Shown piece after piece: positions 36,530 through 46,957 of a DNA stretch of 64,000 bases. This DNA comes from Gallaecimonas mangrovi. GTDB lineage: Bacteria > Pseudomonadota > Gammaproteobacteria > Enterobacterales > Gallaecimonadaceae. The stretch covers positions 1,309,501 to 1,373,500 of the forward strand of contig NZ_CP031416.1 in assembly GCF_003367375.1 (NCBI RefSeq), in the 5' to 3' direction. A model generated the notes under the pieces. That model ran no database searches. It was not told the origin of the DNA and saw nothing but the letters and a program-made list of their open reading frames with translations. Position 1 is the stretch's first letter. Every line of letters starts with the position of its first letter. Both the position numbers and the translations under genes were made by a program.

Positions 36530-37731
36530 TAGCCGTCGGTTAAGGTGCCAAGGAAGGCTTCAATATCCTCGATCTCCTGCTCATTAAGGGCGGGTTTGTC
36601 CCCCGGCTTACCGCCAAATGGCGGATCCATATTGATGTTCTTCCAATACTTTTTCGGCAGATCGTTGAATTTTTCAACCTTGCCGTCCGGCCCTTTCGGA
36701 TACCAGCGGCCAGGGTTTGTGTCGCGGGTGGCATAAAAGGCGATGGCGTCGTGCAAATTGGTAATGACACCGTTATGAAAAAAATGCGTTTGCAATGCCA
36801 CATTGCGAAGGCTGGGAGCGCGAAATAAACCGCAATAACGGGCTTGGTGAGTAAAGTCTTTACGCATCGGCCCGCAAAGGCCCAGGTCGTAATAGTTTGG
36901 ATTTTGGTTTTTGCTAATGGCCATATTGCGTGGCAGGCCCAAGGCAATCATGCCGTAGTCGGTAAATTTGGGCGGCGCGCCGGTGGCGTCATGGCTGGAA
37001 AAATGGCAACTGGCGCAGTTACCTTTCTTGGGGTCGTTAAAGAGTGCCAAGCCGCGTTTTTCCTGGGCGGTAAATTGCGCTTTACCGGCTTCTACGGCGT
37101 CAAATTTACTGCTGTAGGGGTAAAAGATGGGGCTGTGCAAAAAGGCCGCCAGGCTTTCGGTGGCTCTTTTGACAATAGCGTTATTACTGGCCAGCCGGGT
37201 TTGGCTAAAAATGGCTAAAAACTGCGGCCAGTAGGGCGCCGCTTTAATGGCGGCGGCCAGGGTATCAATATTGCCCGCTGCCATTTCGTTGTGAGCAAAC
37301 AGCGGAATAAGTGCCTGGTCTTTGGCGCGGTCTACCCGGCCGTCCCAGGTCAGGCCACCGGTGGCACCGTTGTCGATGCTGTCGTTACCGTCATCTTCAA
37401 AAAAGTGCTCGGTAAAGGCGGGAATATTTTGGGTGTAGGTGAGACTAGGTACCGCGCGGTCACCGATTTGCTGCAGCTTTTTGCCGCCCGGCATTAAGGC
37501 GACCGGCGAGCTAAAGGCAAGGCGCTGCTGGTGGCAGCTACTGCAGCTAATGGCTTTTGACCCTGAAAGGCTGGGGTCATGAAAGAGCGCCGAGCCGAGC
37601 TTTTGCATCGCCAGCACCTGTGCTTTGCGCTCGGCAATGGCTTGGCGCTGCATTGCCTGTATTTGCGCTGCTGTTTCTGCCCAGGCGCACTGCGCCAGTG
37701 TCCATAACACCAGCAACCATCCCCAACGCAT
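36520..37731 (-). CDS. Dihaem cytochrome c peroxidase family protein
   Basis: 403 residues. A Sec signal peptide (about 1-19, MRWGWLLVLWTLAQCAWA) points to the periplasm. There are two c-type haem motifs, CSSCH (63-67) and CASCH (239-243). The family features GSALFHDPSLS before the first haem and SLRNVALQTHFFHNGVI near the C terminus are present. This is the bacterial cytochrome c peroxidase/MauG fold. Members reduce H2O2 or oxidise protein side chains; which applies here cannot be told. It is divergent from the phosphatase/phospholipase gene (132 nt between them). Confidence 0.9.
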   Translation of the reverse strand: MRWGWLLVLWTLAQCAWAETAAQIQAMQRQAIAERKAQVLAMQKLGSALFHDPSLSGSKAISCSSCHQQRLAFSSPVALMPGGKKLQQIGDRAVPSLTYTQNIPAFTEHFFEDDGNDSIDNGATGGLTWDGRVDRAKDQALIPLFAHNEMAAGNIDTLAAAIKAAPYWPQFLAIFSQTRLASNNAIVKRATESLAAFLHSPIFYPYSSKFDAVEAGKAQFTAQEKRGLALFNDPKKGNCASCHFSSHDATGAPPKFTDYGMIALGLPRNMAISKNQNPNYYDLGLCGPMRKDFTHQARYCGLFRAPSLRNVALQTHFFHNGVITNLHDAIAFYATRDTNPGRWYPKGPDGKVEKFNDLPKKYWKNINMDPPFGGKPGDKPALNEQEIEDIEAFLGTLTDGYQP

Positions 37732-37863
37732 TGATAACCCCCTCTACATCGAGGGCCTATTTTTGCAGCTTGTCGTATTACATCAACCCTAAGACGCCGC
37801 AACAGGCGACCTTTTTATCGGTTTTGCGGCACAATAGGACTTTGTGCGTTTAACAGGATGACA

Positions 37864-39417
37864 ATGATGAAGCCTCTGATGTTAAGTCTTGTCGCCGCAA
37901 CCCTGGCATTGGCCGGTTGCAGTGGGCAGGAAAAGGCAACCGCGCCAGCCAGCGCTGACTTATCAAAGATTGATAACGTGGTGGTGATTTTTGGTGAAAA
38001 CCGCAGCTTTGATAACCTCTACGGCCTTTTCCCCGGCGCCAACGGCATCGCCAATTCCCTAAAACAAGAGAACTACAAGCAGCTGGATAGGACAGGGCGC
38101 CATGCACCGGCCTTTTTACCGCCGGCCTGGGGCGGCCTGACTGGCCCAGGCGTGACGCCGGTTATTACCGAGGAAATGACCGAGCGCCTACCCAATGTGC
38201 CGTTTCAAATTAACGATCCGGGCGGCTTCAACTTGGGCGTGAATGTGCGTACCCGTGACTTGGTGCACCGTTTCTACCAAAACCAGATGCAAATTGATGA
38301 CGGCCGCAACGACAAATTTGTGGCGTATTCTGATGCCGGTGCCCTAGTGATGGGCTACTACGACGGCTCTAAATTGCCGCTTTGGCAAATTGCCAAGCAA
38401 TACACCCTGGCCGACAACTTCTTTATGGGCGGTTTTGGCGGTTCCTTCTTTAACCATATCCGCCTGGTTTGTGCCTGCTCGCCTTATTATCCGCATGCTG
38501 ACAAGAGCCCGGCCAAAGACAAAATTGCCGTGGTAAATCCCGACGGCGTGAGTTTAAAAATTGCCGCCAACAGCCCAAAAAGCGACCTGCAAGGGCCGCC
38601 GAAATTTGTAAACGACGGCGCCCTGACACCGGATTTTTACGCGGTTAACACCATGCAGCCGCCTTACCAGCCAAGTGGTGTAGCTCCGGCGCCGGGCGGT
38701 GATCCTCGCTTTGCCGATCCTAACGATCCCCACACGCTGCCGCCGCAAACCCAAAAGCATATCGGCGATATGCTCGACAGCCGTAAGGTAAGCTGGGCCT
38801 GGTATTCTGGGGCCTGGGATGCCGCGTTGGCCGACCGCTCTCTTATCTACAAGTTTCCGAAGCCGAACTTCCAGGCCCATCACCAGCCCTTTAACTACTT
38901 TAAAGACATGGCGCCGGGCACCGAAGAGCGCAAGGAACACTTAAAAGACGAAAAAGACTTCCTGGCAGCGATTAAAGCCGGCAACCTGCCTGCGGTCAGC
39001 TTCTATAAACCGCAAGGCAATCTTAACCAGCATTCCGGTTATGCCAACGTTTACGATGGTGACAAGCACATTGCTGACATCATTCATAAGCTGCAACAAA
39101 GTCCGCAGTGGAAGCACATGCTGATTGTGGTGACCTACGATGAAAACGGCGGTTATTGGGACCACGTATCACCGCCGAAAGGTGACCGCTGGGGTCCTGG
39201 CAGCCGTATTCCGGCTATCATTGTGTCCCCTTATGCCAAGCGCGGTTTTGTTGACCATCAGTTCTACGACACCACTTCTATCTTGCGCTTTATTACCAAG
39301 CGCTGGCAGTTGCCTGAGCTAAAAGGCCTGGTGATCCGCGATGAGGCATTAAAAGCCAATAACTCGCCGGCGCTGGGCGATCTAACCCACGCCTTGGATT
39401 TATCGGATAAATCCTGA
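37864..39417 (+). CDS. Acid phosphatase / phospholipase C family lipoprotein
   Basis: About 517 residues. The signal peptide ends in the lipobox LAGC, so it is a lipoprotein. It belongs to the phosphoesterase family (AcpA/PLC type). The first metal-site segment is IFGENRSFDNLYGLFPG. Later segments are VVTYDENGGYWDHVSPP and IPAIIVSPYAKRGFVDHQFYDTTSILRFI, carrying the conserved Asp/His ligands. Start: ATGs at 37858, 37864 and 37867 are close together; AGGA at 37855 favours the second or third. The substrate is probably phosphomonoesters or phospholipids; sequence does not decide. Confidence 0.88.
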   Translation: MMKPLMLSLVAATLALAGCSGQEKATAPASADLSKIDNVVVIFGENRSFDNLYGLFPGANGIANSLKQENYKQLDRTGRHAPAFLPPAWGGLTGPGVTPVITEEMTERLPNVPFQINDPGGFNLGVNVRTRDLVHRFYQNQMQIDDGRNDKFVAYSDAGALVMGYYDGSKLPLWQIAKQYTLADNFFMGGFGGSFFNHIRLVCACSPYYPHADKSPAKDKIAVVNPDGVSLKIAANSPKSDLQGPPKFVNDGALTPDFYAVNTMQPPYQPSGVAPAPGGDPRFADPNDPHTLPPQTQKHIGDMLDSRKVSWAWYSGAWDAALADRSLIYKFPKPNFQAHHQPFNYFKDMAPGTEERKEHLKDEKDFLAAIKAGNLPAVSFYKPQGNLNQHSGYANVYDGDKHIADIIHKLQQSPQWKHMLIVVTYDENGGYWDHVSPPKGDRWGPGSRIPAIIVSPYAKRGFVDHQFYDTTSILRFITKRWQLPELKGLVIRDEALKANNSPALGDLTHALDLSDKS

Positions 39418-39422
39418 GTGAT

Positions 39423-39450
39423 AAAAAACCCCGCTTCGGTGGGGTTTTTT
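39423..39450. terminator. Bidirectional terminator between phosphatase gene and his operon
   Basis: Six A, CCCC, a short GCTTCGGT loop region, GGGG and six T. It is placed between two convergent stop codons. Confidence 0.9.
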
Positions 39451-39452
39451 CT

Positions 39453-40064
39453 TCAGTGGCGGCTTTCAAGCACCTTAACCACGTCCTTTAGGCCAAGGCC
39501 GCGCACTCTTAAGGTGAGCAATAGGTGATATAAAAGGTCAGCGCTTTCCCCCAGCAAAGCCTCGTCACTTTCCGCAACGGCGGCCAGCGCCACTTCTACA
39601 CCTTCTTCGCCGACCTTTTGCGCCACTTTATTGATGCCTCGGGCGGCCAGTTTGGCGGTGTAAGACGACTCTGGCGCATCTTTTAGGCGCTGGCCTTGGA
39701 TCGCTTCAAGCTCGGCTAAAAATGCCAGGTTGGGTTTGGCATCACCAAAGCAGCTATCGGTGCCTAAATGGCAGGTAGGGCCAGCCGGTTCTGCTAGCAC
39801 CAAAATGCTGTCGTTGTCGCAATCGGTGTGTACTGACGCCACCTTTAAGACGTTTTGCGAGCTTTCGCCTTTTACCCACAGCCGCTCTTTGGAACGGCTA
39901 TAGAAGGTCACCAATTGGCTTTCGATGGTTTGTTTTACCGCCTCAAGGTTCATATAACCTTGCATACGAATTTGCCCGGTGGCCCGGTCTTGAATGAGGG
40001 CGGGTAACAGGCCGTCACCCTTAGCAAAATCCAGTTCGTTTACGTTATCCAATGTCACTTTCAC
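39453..40064 (-). CDS. hisI: Phosphoribosyl-AMP cyclohydrolase / phosphoribosyl-ATP pyrophosphatase
   Basis: 203-residue bifunctional HisIE, covering steps 2 and 3 of histidine synthesis. The cyclohydrolase half (about 1-110) has [30 protein letters not shown] and zinc ligands in [13 protein letters not shown] and [12 protein letters not shown]. The pyrophosphohydrolase half (about 115-203) has the acidic [13 protein letters not shown] segment. It is the last gene of the operon and overlaps hisF by 4 nt. Confidence 0.97.
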   Translation of the reverse strand: MKVTLDNVNELDFAKGDGLLPALIQDRATGQIRMQGYMNLEAVKQTIESQLVTFYSRSKERLWVKGESSQNVLKVASVHTDCDNDSILVLAEPAGPTCHLGTDSCFGDAKPNLAFLAELEAIQGQRLKDAPESSYTAKLAARGINKVAQKVGEEGVEVALAAVAESDEALLGESADLLYHLLLTLRVRGLGLKDVVKVLESRH

Positions 40065-40828
40065 GGTCTAACCTCCTGACCTTGTGCCAGCAGCCATGCT
40101 TTTAAATCGGGAATGGCAATCATGCCTTTGTGAAACACCGATGCCGCCAGGGCACCATCAGCGCCGGCCTCAAAGGCGTCTTTAAAATGTTGCATTTCGC
40201 CCGCGCCGCCTGACGCGATAAGCGGCAGGCGAGTGGCAGCACGCACTGCCGATAATTGCGTTAAGTCGTAGCCCTTGCGCATGCCGTCTTGGTTCATCAT
40301 GTTCAGCACGATTTCACCGGCGCCGCGCTGCTCGGCTTCGCGAACCCAATCGAGAGTAGCGCGGCCAGAGGTGCGGGCTTTGTCTTCGCGGCCGGTGTAT
40401 TGCCAGACTTGCAGCTCGCCGTCGTCGGTCACAAAAGAGTCAATACCGACCACCACGCACTGGCGGCCAAATTCTTGACTGAGCTGGTTAATAAAGTCGG
40501 GGTTTTCCAGTGCCGGGCTATTGATGGACACCTTGTCGGCGCCAAACGCCAGCAAGGTGCGGGCATCTTCGATGCTGCGAATACCGCCGGCGACACAAAA
40601 AGGAATGTCCAGCACTTCGGCCACCGCTGACACCCAGGATTTGTCGACCACCCGGCTGTCAGAGCTGGCGGTAATGTCGTAGAACACCAGTTCGTCGGCG
40701 CCGGTTTCGCTGTAGCGTTTGGCCAAATCGACGATGTCGCCCACCACTTCGTGGTTTTTAAATTGCACCCCTTTGACTACCACGCCGTCGCGAACGTCCA
40801 GGCAGGGAATTATGCGTTTTGCCAGCAT
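40061..40828 (-). CDS. hisF: Imidazole glycerol phosphate synthase, cyclase subunit
   Basis: 255 residues. A TIM barrel that with HisH makes imidazole glycerol phosphate and AICAR. The start [20 protein letters not shown] includes the catalytic Asp11. The second catalytic Asp is in [15 protein letters not shown], and phosphate-binding loops GGIRS and SGGAG are present. It overlaps hisA (19 nt) and hisI (4 nt). Confidence 0.98.
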   Translation of the reverse strand: MLAKRIIPCLDVRDGVVVKGVQFKNHEVVGDIVDLAKRYSETGADELVFYDITASSDSRVVDKSWVSAVAEVLDIPFCVAGGIRSIEDARTLLAFGADKVSINSPALENPDFINQLSQEFGRQCVVVGIDSFVTDDGELQVWQYTGREDKARTSGRATLDWVREAEQRGAGEIVLNMMNQDGMRKGYDLTQLSAVRAATRLPLIASGGAGEMQHFKDAFEAGADGALAASVFHKGMIAIPDLKAWLLAQGQEVRP

Positions 40829-41544
40829 GCGCTTGCCTCCTCAAGGGTGAATTTGCCGTCTAAAAGGCTCTTGCCAAGAATGACCCCTTGCACGCCAGCG
40901 GCCTTTAATGCGGGCAGCTCTGCAAGGCTTGCCACGCCGCCAGAGGCTTGCAGGGCAATGCTTGGGTAGCGCTTGGTCAGCTCGCTGTATAGCTCGGCAT
41001 TGGCGCCGGTTAAGGTGCCGTCGCGGTCGATGTCGGTAATTAAAAAATGCTTGGCACCATTTTCGGTGAAATACGCCAGCAGGCTGTCGAGGTTTTGCTG
41101 GGCTTTTTCTAACCAGCCATGGCTGGCTGGGTACCAATCGCTGCCGTCAAAGCGCACATCAAGGGCCAGCACCAGCTTTTCCGGGCCTATGGCGTCAAGC
41201 CAGCCAGCAACCAAGCTGGGGTTTTTAATGGCAAGGCTACCTACCACCACACGATTAGCGCCAAGGGCCAACAGCTGCTGTACGTCTTCAAAACAGCGCA
41301 CGCCGCCGCCCACTTGAATTGGCAGTGGCGACTGGCGAATTACATCACGAAGGGCGCTCCATTGGCGTTTGGCGGCATCGCGGGCACCGGATAAATCCAC
41401 CAGGTGGAAATACTCAGCGCCGGCGGCGGCGTAGCTGGCAAAGCGCTCGGCTGGCTCGGCGCCATAGCGGGTAACCTGGCCGTAGTCGCCTTTAAAAAGC
41501 CGTACTACCTGGCCATCGAGAATATCCAAGGCCGGGATCAGCAT
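40810..41544 (-). CDS. hisA: ProFAR isomerase
   Basis: 244 residues. A TIM barrel catalysing the Amadori rearrangement of ProFAR to PRFAR. The start [21 protein letters not shown] contains the catalytic Asp. VGGGVRC and [13 protein letters not shown] are the other signature loops. It overlaps hisH by 7 nt and hisF by 19 nt. Confidence 0.98.
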   Translation of the reverse strand: MLIPALDILDGQVVRLFKGDYGQVTRYGAEPAERFASYAAAGAEYFHLVDLSGARDAAKRQWSALRDVIRQSPLPIQVGGGVRCFEDVQQLLALGANRVVVGSLAIKNPSLVAGWLDAIGPEKLVLALDVRFDGSDWYPASHGWLEKAQQNLDSLLAYFTENGAKHFLITDIDRDGTLTGANAELYSELTKRYPSIALQASGGVASLAELPALKAAGVQGVILGKSLLDGKFTLEEASACWQNA

Positions 41545-42125
41545 GGTTCTTTCTCCAAAAAATTCTGCAGCATAATGGCGCCGCTTTTGCCGGAGCGCTC
41601 CGGGTGAAACTGCGAACCAATGACGTTGTTATGGGCGATGACTGCCGAAAAGGGCTCGCCGTGCTCACTTTGGGCCAGGGTGTAAGGGCCTACCGGCACC
41701 ATGAAGCTGTGCACAAAATAGAACCAGTCATTCTCGTCGATGCCGTCAAAGATGGGGTGAGGCTTAATGCACGAAAGCTGATTCCAGCCCATGTGCGGCA
41801 ACCTTGGTGCGTCCAGTTCCCGCACTTCGGCATCAATCAGCCCCAGGCAGTTAACGTTGGACTCATGGCTGTAGCGCGTGAGTAGCTGCATCCCCAGGCA
41901 AATGCCCATCACCGGCTGGGTAAGCTCACGAAGGGTTGCGGTCAGGTCGCGCGCTTCAATGCTGTTCATGGCGGCGCCAGCGGTACCAACGCCGGGTAAA
42001 AACACCCGGCGGGCAGCTTTGATGGTGGCTAAATCTTTGGTGACCACCGGCTCTTTACCTAAGCGCTTAACGGCGTTAAATAAGGAGCGCAGGTTGGCGC
42101 AGCCGGTATCAAGAATAACGATCAC
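41538..42125 (-). CDS. hisH: Imidazole glycerol phosphate synthase, glutaminase subunit
   Basis: 195 residues. A class I glutamine amidotransferase supplying ammonia to HisF. The nucleophile Cys is in [11 protein letters not shown], and the His/Glu partners are in SQFHPERSG. The N terminus [21 protein letters not shown] is typical. It overlaps hisB by 4 nt. Confidence 0.97.
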   Translation of the reverse strand: MIVILDTGCANLRSLFNAVKRLGKEPVVTKDLATIKAARRVFLPGVGTAGAAMNSIEARDLTATLRELTQPVMGICLGMQLLTRYSHESNVNCLGLIDAEVRELDAPRLPHMGWNQLSCIKPHPIFDGIDENDWFYFVHSFMVPVGPYTLAQSEHGEPFSAVIAHNNVIGSQFHPERSGKSGAIMLQNFLEKEPC

Positions 42126-43189
42126 AAGGCCCCCTTGGAGCTTGGCAGCTCGGTGCCGGCTGTTTTACTGACCGCTTGGCGCAGTGCCCGGGCAAAGGCT
42201 TTAAACAGCCCTTCAACCTGGTGGTGGGCATTGCCGTCGCTGGCACTTAAATGCAGGGTCATACTGGCGGCATCACTAAAGCTTTTGAAAAAGTGCGGCA
42301 CCATTTCGGTGGCCAGTTCGCCGACGTGGTCGCGGCTGAAGTTAACGTCCACTTTGCAAAAGGGGCGGCCAGAAAAGTCCATTACCGCTTCGGCGCGGCA
42401 TTCGTCCATTGGCAGCACAAAGCCATAGCGGCCGATACCTTGCTTGTTACCCAGTGCCTTTTTAACGGCTTCACCCAATGCCAAAGCACAGTCTTCAACG
42501 CTGTGGTGGTCATCAATATGCAAGTCGCCGTCGCAGTTAAGGCTTAGGGTAAAGCCGCCATGCACAGCAATTTGCTCGAGCATATGGTCGAAAAAGCCGA
42601 TGCCGGTGCGAATGGCGGCTTTGGGGCCACCGTCGAGGTCAACAAACACATTGATGTTGGTTTCGCGGGTGGTACGGGTAACTTGTGCCTGGCGTGGCTG
42701 CTCCGTTAATGCCTTGGTGATTTGTCCCCAGCCTAATGTCTGCGGGTTGTATTGAAAGGCTTTAACGCCCATGGCTTCGGCCATGGCCACATCGGTAGCC
42801 CGGTCACCAATAACGGCGCTTTTGGTAAAATCGACCAGCCCTTCGGTGAGGTAGTGGCGCACCAAACCCAACTTGGGTTTGCGACAACTGCAGTTGTCGG
42901 CGTCAAAATGCGGGCAAATCAGCACCTCTTTAAATTTCACCCCCTGGCTTTCGAGGATTTGCATCAAAAGGTCGTGGGGGCCTTGAAAGGTGGCACTGGG
43001 GTAGCTGTCGGTGCCAAGGCCATCCTGGTTGGATACCATCACCAGTTCATAACCGGCCTTTTGCAAGGTGAGTAGCGCCGGAATAACGCCGGGCTCGAGC
43101 TTTAATTTTTCAAAGCTGTCGATTTGAAAATCGTCCGGCTCGGTAATAAGGGTGCCGTCGCGGTCGATAAAAAGAATGGGCTTAGCCAT
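42122..43189 (-). CDS. hisB: Histidinol-phosphatase / imidazoleglycerol-phosphate dehydratase
   Basis: 355-residue bifunctional HisB of the enterobacterial type. The N-terminal HAD phosphatase has [27 protein letters not shown] and a Cys/His zinc loop ([15 protein letters not shown]). The C-terminal dehydratase has [21 protein letters not shown] and [17 protein letters not shown] start at MAKPILFID (43189), which has GGAGG upstream and overlaps hisC by 8 nt. The longer upstream start (43222) would add 11 residues with no family counterpart. Confidence 0.96.
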   Translation of the reverse strand: MAKPILFIDRDGTLITEPDDFQIDSFEKLKLEPGVIPALLTLQKAGYELVMVSNQDGLGTDSYPSATFQGPHDLLMQILESQGVKFKEVLICPHFDADNCSCRKPKLGLVRHYLTEGLVDFTKSAVIGDRATDVAMAEAMGVKAFQYNPQTLGWGQITKALTEQPRQAQVTRTTRETNINVFVDLDGGPKAAIRTGIGFFDHMLEQIAVHGGFTLSLNCDGDLHIDDHHSVEDCALALGEAVKKALGNKQGIGRYGFVLPMDECRAEAVMDFSGRPFCKVDVNFSRDHVGELATEMVPHFFKSFSDAASMTLHLSASDGNAHHQVEGLFKAFARALRQAVSKTAGTELPSSKGAL

Positions 43190-44171
43190 TAATGGCCTCC
43201 TGTACTTTGGCCATTTCGTCACTGGAACCTATGGAAATGCGGGTTTTGCCGGCGAGCTTACGGGCCAGTACGCCCCCTGCCAGTAATTGCTCAAAAAGGG
43301 CCTCGCCGTCCACCAGAATAAAGTTGGCCGACGAAGGAATGATTTGGTAGCCCTTGGCTTGTAGGTTTTTCACTAAGGTGGCGCGCAGGGCGTTAACTTC
43401 CCGCACCCTGTCGCGCATGACGGCCAGGCCTTGGTCGGTCATCGCCTGGCGGGCAATAGCGGCCACCGGTACCGCAATGGGGTAGGGGGCCAGTACCTTG
43501 GCAAGCAAAGCAATCACTTCTTCGTTGGCGAGCACCATACCTAAGCGCAGGCCCGCCATACCAAAGGCTTTTGAAAAGGTGCGAAGCACTACCAGGTTGG
43601 GGTAGTCGGCAATCCAACTGGCGACGCTGTCGGCTTCACTAAATTCAATATAGGCTTCGTCCACCACCACCAACGCCCGGTCAGAGGCTTTATCTAACAG
43701 TGCTTTAAGATCGCTTTTCGCCATCATTTCGCCGGTTGGGTTATTGGGGCGGCAAACGAACACCAGTTTGGCGTCGCTGATATCGGCTTCCAATAAAGAC
43801 ACCGTGGTTTTTACCGCTACCGCGCAGGTTTCGGCGGTAATGGCGTACATGCCGTAGGTGGGGGGCTGAATTAAAATGGCATCCAGCTCCGGTTCGCAAA
43901 AAGTGCGGATCAATACTTCAATGCCTTCATCGGCGCCGCGGGTAGCCAAGAGCTGCTTGGGGCTAAGGCCGCAATAACGGGCGTAATCGGCAATAAGGTC
44001 GGTGGGCTGGGCGCCGGGGTAGCGGTTGATGGCACCGTCAAAGCTGGCATTAACCATGCCGCCAGCTTCGTTGGCGTTAACAAACACCTGGGCCTGGCCA
44101 CCAATGCGGCGTGCTGACTGGTAAGGAACCAATTCACGAATGTTGGGACGCGCCAAGTCAAAAATACTCAT
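43182..44171 (-). CDS. hisC: Histidinol-phosphate aminotransferase
   Basis: 329 residues. A fold-type I PLP enzyme. The PLP lysine is in [16 protein letters not shown], the Asp/Tyr pair in [12 protein letters not shown], and the Asn in [11 protein letters not shown]. It is slightly shorter than E. coli HisC (356), with a compact N terminus ([21 protein letters not shown]). It overlaps hisD and hisB. Confidence 0.97.
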   Translation of the reverse strand: MSIFDLARPNIRELVPYQSARRIGGQAQVFVNANEAGGMVNASFDGAINRYPGAQPTDLIADYARYCGLSPKQLLATRGADEGIEVLIRTFCEPELDAILIQPPTYGMYAITAETCAVAVKTTVSLLEADISDAKLVFVCRPNNPTGEMMAKSDLKALLDKASDRALVVVDEAYIEFSEADSVASWIADYPNLVVLRTFSKAFGMAGLRLGMVLANEEVIALLAKVLAPYPIAVPVAAIARQAMTDQGLAVMRDRVREVNALRATLVKNLQAKGYQIIPSSANFILVDGEALFEQLLAGGVLARKLAGKTRISIGSSDEMAKVQEAING

Positions 44172-45430
44172 GCCTTATCCTCCAGGCGAACAGTTACCGC
44201 CAATCTGTGGGCATCCAGACCCTCGGCATCGGCCAGGGCGATTAGCGTGGGGGCGAGGCTTTCAAGGCCGGCTTTTGACAAGGTTTGTACCGTGTAGCGG
44301 CGCATAAAGTCCAATAGCCCGAGGCTGGAATAGCTTTTGGCCAAGCCATAGGTTGGCAATACGTGATTGGTGCCTGAAGCGTAATCGCCAGCCGATTCTG
44401 GGCTATAGGCGCCGACAAAAATAGACCCGGCATTTTTCAGGCGGCCCAGCAGCAGCTCGGCGTTCTCAAGTTGTAAAATCAAGTGCTCTGGCGCGTATTG
44501 ATTGGCAATGGCAACCAATTGAGCTTCGCTTTTCACCACCAGCGTGCGGCTATTTTCTAACGCCTTTAAGGTAATGGCCTGGCGCGAAAGGGTTGCCGTT
44601 AAGGCCTCCAAAGCCTGGTTAACCGCGTCGGCCAGGGTTTGGCTGGTGGTTACCAGTACTACCTGCGAGTCGGGGCCGTGCTCGGCTTGGCTTAAAAGGT
44701 CGGCGGCGACAAAGCGCGGATTGGCGTTTGCATCGGCCAATACCATGACTTCTGATGGGCCGGCGGGCATATCAATGGCAATGCCATCGAGCGCCACTTG
44801 GCGTTTGGCTTCGGTCACAAAGGCATTACCGGGGCCGAAAATTTTCACTACCGGTTTGTCGCCGTAAGCCATGGCGGCAATGGCTTGAGCGCCGCCTAAA
44901 GCCAATACCTGCGGAATACCGGCTAAAGCGGCGGCAGCCAAGATGACATCGGGCACTGGGCCTGGGGTGGCCAAAACAATGTCTTCAACGCCGGCCAGCC
45001 GTGCTGGAATGGCTTGCATTAAAACCGACGAAGGCAGTGGTGCCGAACCGCCCGGTACATAAATGCCAATACGCTCAAGGGCCTGCCAGCGCTGCTCGCA
45101 CACCACGCCTGGCAGCGTTTCAACGCTTACCGCTTGTGGCCGCTGCGCTTCGTGAAAGCGGCTAATGTTCTCGGCGGCTTGCTCTAACGCCTGGCGAAGA
45201 GAAGGGCTAATGCTGGTTAAGGCGTCTTTGGTGGCAACCCAGCGTGGCCCTTGGTACTTATCCAGCTCTTTGGCGTAGCGTTCCAGGGCACTGGCCCCTT
45301 GGTTTCGTACCGCCGCCAAAATATCGGTAACGATGCTGCGAACATTGGCGCTGTCTTTTTGCGCTGGGCGAGTCAGCAAACTTTGTTGCTGTTGTGGGCT
45401 AAGGGCGGCCCAATCGGTAATGGTTAGCAT
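44168..45430 (-). CDS. hisD: Histidinol dehydrogenase
   Basis: 420 residues. An NAD- and zinc-dependent enzyme oxidising histidinol to histidine. GGSAPLPSSVLMQAIPARLAG (cofactor loop), DLLSQAEHGPDSQVVLV, NQYAPEHLIL and GTNHVLPTYG segments carry the metal and substrate ligands. The start lies 3 nt after hisG. Confidence 0.98.
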   Translation of the reverse strand: MLTITDWAALSPQQQQSLLTRPAQKDSANVRSIVTDILAAVRNQGASALERYAKELDKYQGPRWVATKDALTSISPSLRQALEQAAENISRFHEAQRPQAVSVETLPGVVCEQRWQALERIGIYVPGGSAPLPSSVLMQAIPARLAGVEDIVLATPGPVPDVILAAAALAGIPQVLALGGAQAIAAMAYGDKPVVKIFGPGNAFVTEAKRQVALDGIAIDMPAGPSEVMVLADANANPRFVAADLLSQAEHGPDSQVVLVTTSQTLADAVNQALEALTATLSRQAITLKALENSRTLVVKSEAQLVAIANQYAPEHLILQLENAELLLGRLKNAGSIFVGAYSPESAGDYASGTNHVLPTYGLAKSYSSLGLLDFMRRYTVQTLSKAGLESLAPTLIALADAEGLDAHRLAVTVRLEDKA

Positions 45431-45433
45431 GGC

Positions 45434-46336
45434 TTAATCCAACATTTTCTCGATGGGCAGCACCAGAATGCTTGAGGCGCCAAGGGCTTTTAAGGCTTCC
45501 ATGGTTTCCCAGAACAGGGTTTCGCTGGCTACGGCATGCAGTGCCACTTTTACCTCTTGGCCGGCGAGCGGCAAGATGGTTGGGTTTTCAGCGCCGGGCA
45601 GCAATTTAACGATTTCGCTGAGTTTGTCTTTGGGGGCGTGCAACATGATGTATTTACTTTCGCGGGCGCTCAGTACCCCTTTAAGGCGGGTCATCAGGGT
45701 GTCTATCAGCTGCTGTTTGGCCGGTTCAAAGGCTTGCTGGCGGGCGATAAGTGTGGCTTGCGAACGGTAAATCACTTCGACTTCTTTCAGGCCGTTGGCT
45801 TCTAGGGTGGCACCGGTAGACACCAAGTCACAGATTGCGTCGGCAAGGCCTGCGCGGGGAGCCACTTCCACAGAGCCGTTAAGTTGGCAGTTCTTAAAGC
45901 TGGCACCTTTCTCGGCTAAGTAGCGGCCCAATAGGCGAGGGTAAGAGGTGGCGATAATCTTGTTATTTAAGGCCTCGGCGCTGGCAAATACCTCGTCTTC
46001 TGGAATGGCCAGCGACAGACGGCATTTGCCAAAACCCAGGGCTTTTAATTCGCGGTAGCTGGCCGGTAAATCGTCGGCTTTGCGCTCTAGCTCCACTTCT
46101 TCCAAGACGTTTTGGCCAACGATACCCAGGTCAATGATGCCGTCCATTACCAAAGCGGGAATGTCGTCGTCACGTACCCGCAGAATGTCGATAGGAAGAT
46201 TTTCGGCGTGGGCTATCAGGCGGTTGTCACGCATGACAAATTTAACGCCCAATTGTGAGAGTAGTTTTTCACTGTCGCGGCTTAAGCGACCGGATTTTTG
46301 GATGGCAATGCGTAAACGGCTTTTATCGGTAGTCAT
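45434..46336 (-). CDS. hisG: ATP phosphoribosyltransferase
   Basis: 300 residues, the long form with a C-terminal regulatory domain that binds histidine for feedback inhibition. The start is [19 protein letters not shown]. The PRPP loop is in [18 protein letters not shown], and [10 protein letters not shown] is typical of the family. It is the first structural gene, downstream of the his leader and attenuator. Confidence 0.98.
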   Translation of the reverse strand: MTTDKSRLRIAIQKSGRLSRDSEKLLSQLGVKFVMRDNRLIAHAENLPIDILRVRDDDIPALVMDGIIDLGIVGQNVLEEVELERKADDLPASYRELKALGFGKCRLSLAIPEDEVFASAEALNNKIIATSYPRLLGRYLAEKGASFKNCQLNGSVEVAPRAGLADAICDLVSTGATLEANGLKEVEVIYRSQATLIARQQAFEPAKQQLIDTLMTRLKGVLSARESKYIMLHAPKDKLSEIVKLLPGAENPTILPLAGQEVKVALHAVASETLFWETMEALKALGASSILVLPIEKMLD

Positions 46337-46354
46337 GATCGTTGTTCCAGTAAG

Positions 46355-46390
46355 TAAAAACCCCGGCTAGGTGTCCTGCCGGGGTTTTAC
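46355..46390 (-). terminator. his operon attenuator terminator
   Basis: AAAACCCCGGC (46357-46367) pairs with GCCGGGGTTTT (46378-46388), followed on the minus strand by a T-run (TTTTTAC). It lies between the histidine-rich leader peptide and hisG. Confidence 0.9.
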
Positions 46391-46458
46391 GTCTGGTGCT
46401 GTGACCGTGACATCCGCCGGAAGGACCATAGCCTTCCAGACGAATATCCTCCTGAAGG

Positions 46459-46509
46459 CTACTCGGTGGCGTGATGATGATGCACGGTGTTCAGGAGGAC
46501 AGTAATCAT
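46459..46509 (-). CDS. hisL: his operon leader peptide
   Basis: 16 codons encoding MITVLLNTVHHHHATE, with four consecutive histidines, followed by about 70 nt and the attenuator hairpin before hisG. E. coli HisL is also 16 residues but with seven His. Stalling at the His codons is expected to let the operon be read when histidyl-tRNA is scarce. Confidence 0.9.
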   Translation of the reverse strand: MITVLLNTVHHHHATE

Positions 46510-46624
46510 TTGCGTAAATATGCGCTCGTAAAGTTTGTGCATTCACCATAACCGAGTTGGTTATTGATTGACAACCCCTAAAGACCATGAAATTTTGGAC
46601 GATAAATGAGCAGAGGTGATGACG

Positions 46625-46909
46625 ATGATCAACTTAGATCCGTTTTTGCCCTTTCTGCCCAAGCCGAACCCGGAGCCCACGCCGCCGGAGCGCAGGGTAC
46701 AGGAAGTGCAGAAAACGCAGCCCGCAGCAAAAGCCGAGGCGCATCCTGATACGGTGGCCGAAACGGCCGATCGGCAAAATAAACGCCGTGAGCGCCAGGA
46801 CCGGCGCAAGCGCAAACGCAAGGGCGAAACCATGCATTATTATGACCGGCGCGGCATTGATGTCGAAGACGAAGACAACAGCGCCCCAGACGTGGATCTT
46901 TTTGCCTAA
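46625..46909 (+). CDS. Small basic protein of unknown function
   Basis: 94 residues from the ATG at 46625 (AGAGG lies 8 nt upstream; ATG at 46619 and GTG at 46616 are alternatives). A proline-rich start (DPFLPFLPKPNPEPTPPE) is followed by a highly charged Arg/Lys-rich middle (RRERQDRRKRKRKGE) and an acidic tail (DVEDEDNSAPDVDLF). It is likely intrinsically disordered. It ends 48 nt before yoaA and is probably cotranscribed. I do not recognise it; the arginine-rich stretch could bind nucleic acid. Confidence 0.65.
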   Translation: MINLDPFLPFLPKPNPEPTPPERRVQEVQKTQPAAKAEAHPDTVAETADRQNKRRERQDRRKRKRKGETMHYYDRRGIDVEDEDNSAPDVDLFA

Positions 46910-46957
46910 TCCCCAGCGTGGTAAGCTCGGCGGCCTGTTTCGCAGGCTGCAGATCCC

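Noticed and set aside
46367-46588. 73-residue minus-strand ORF upstream of hisG
   Set aside because: It overlaps hisL in another frame and reads through the attenuator hairpin; the His-run leader explains the region better.
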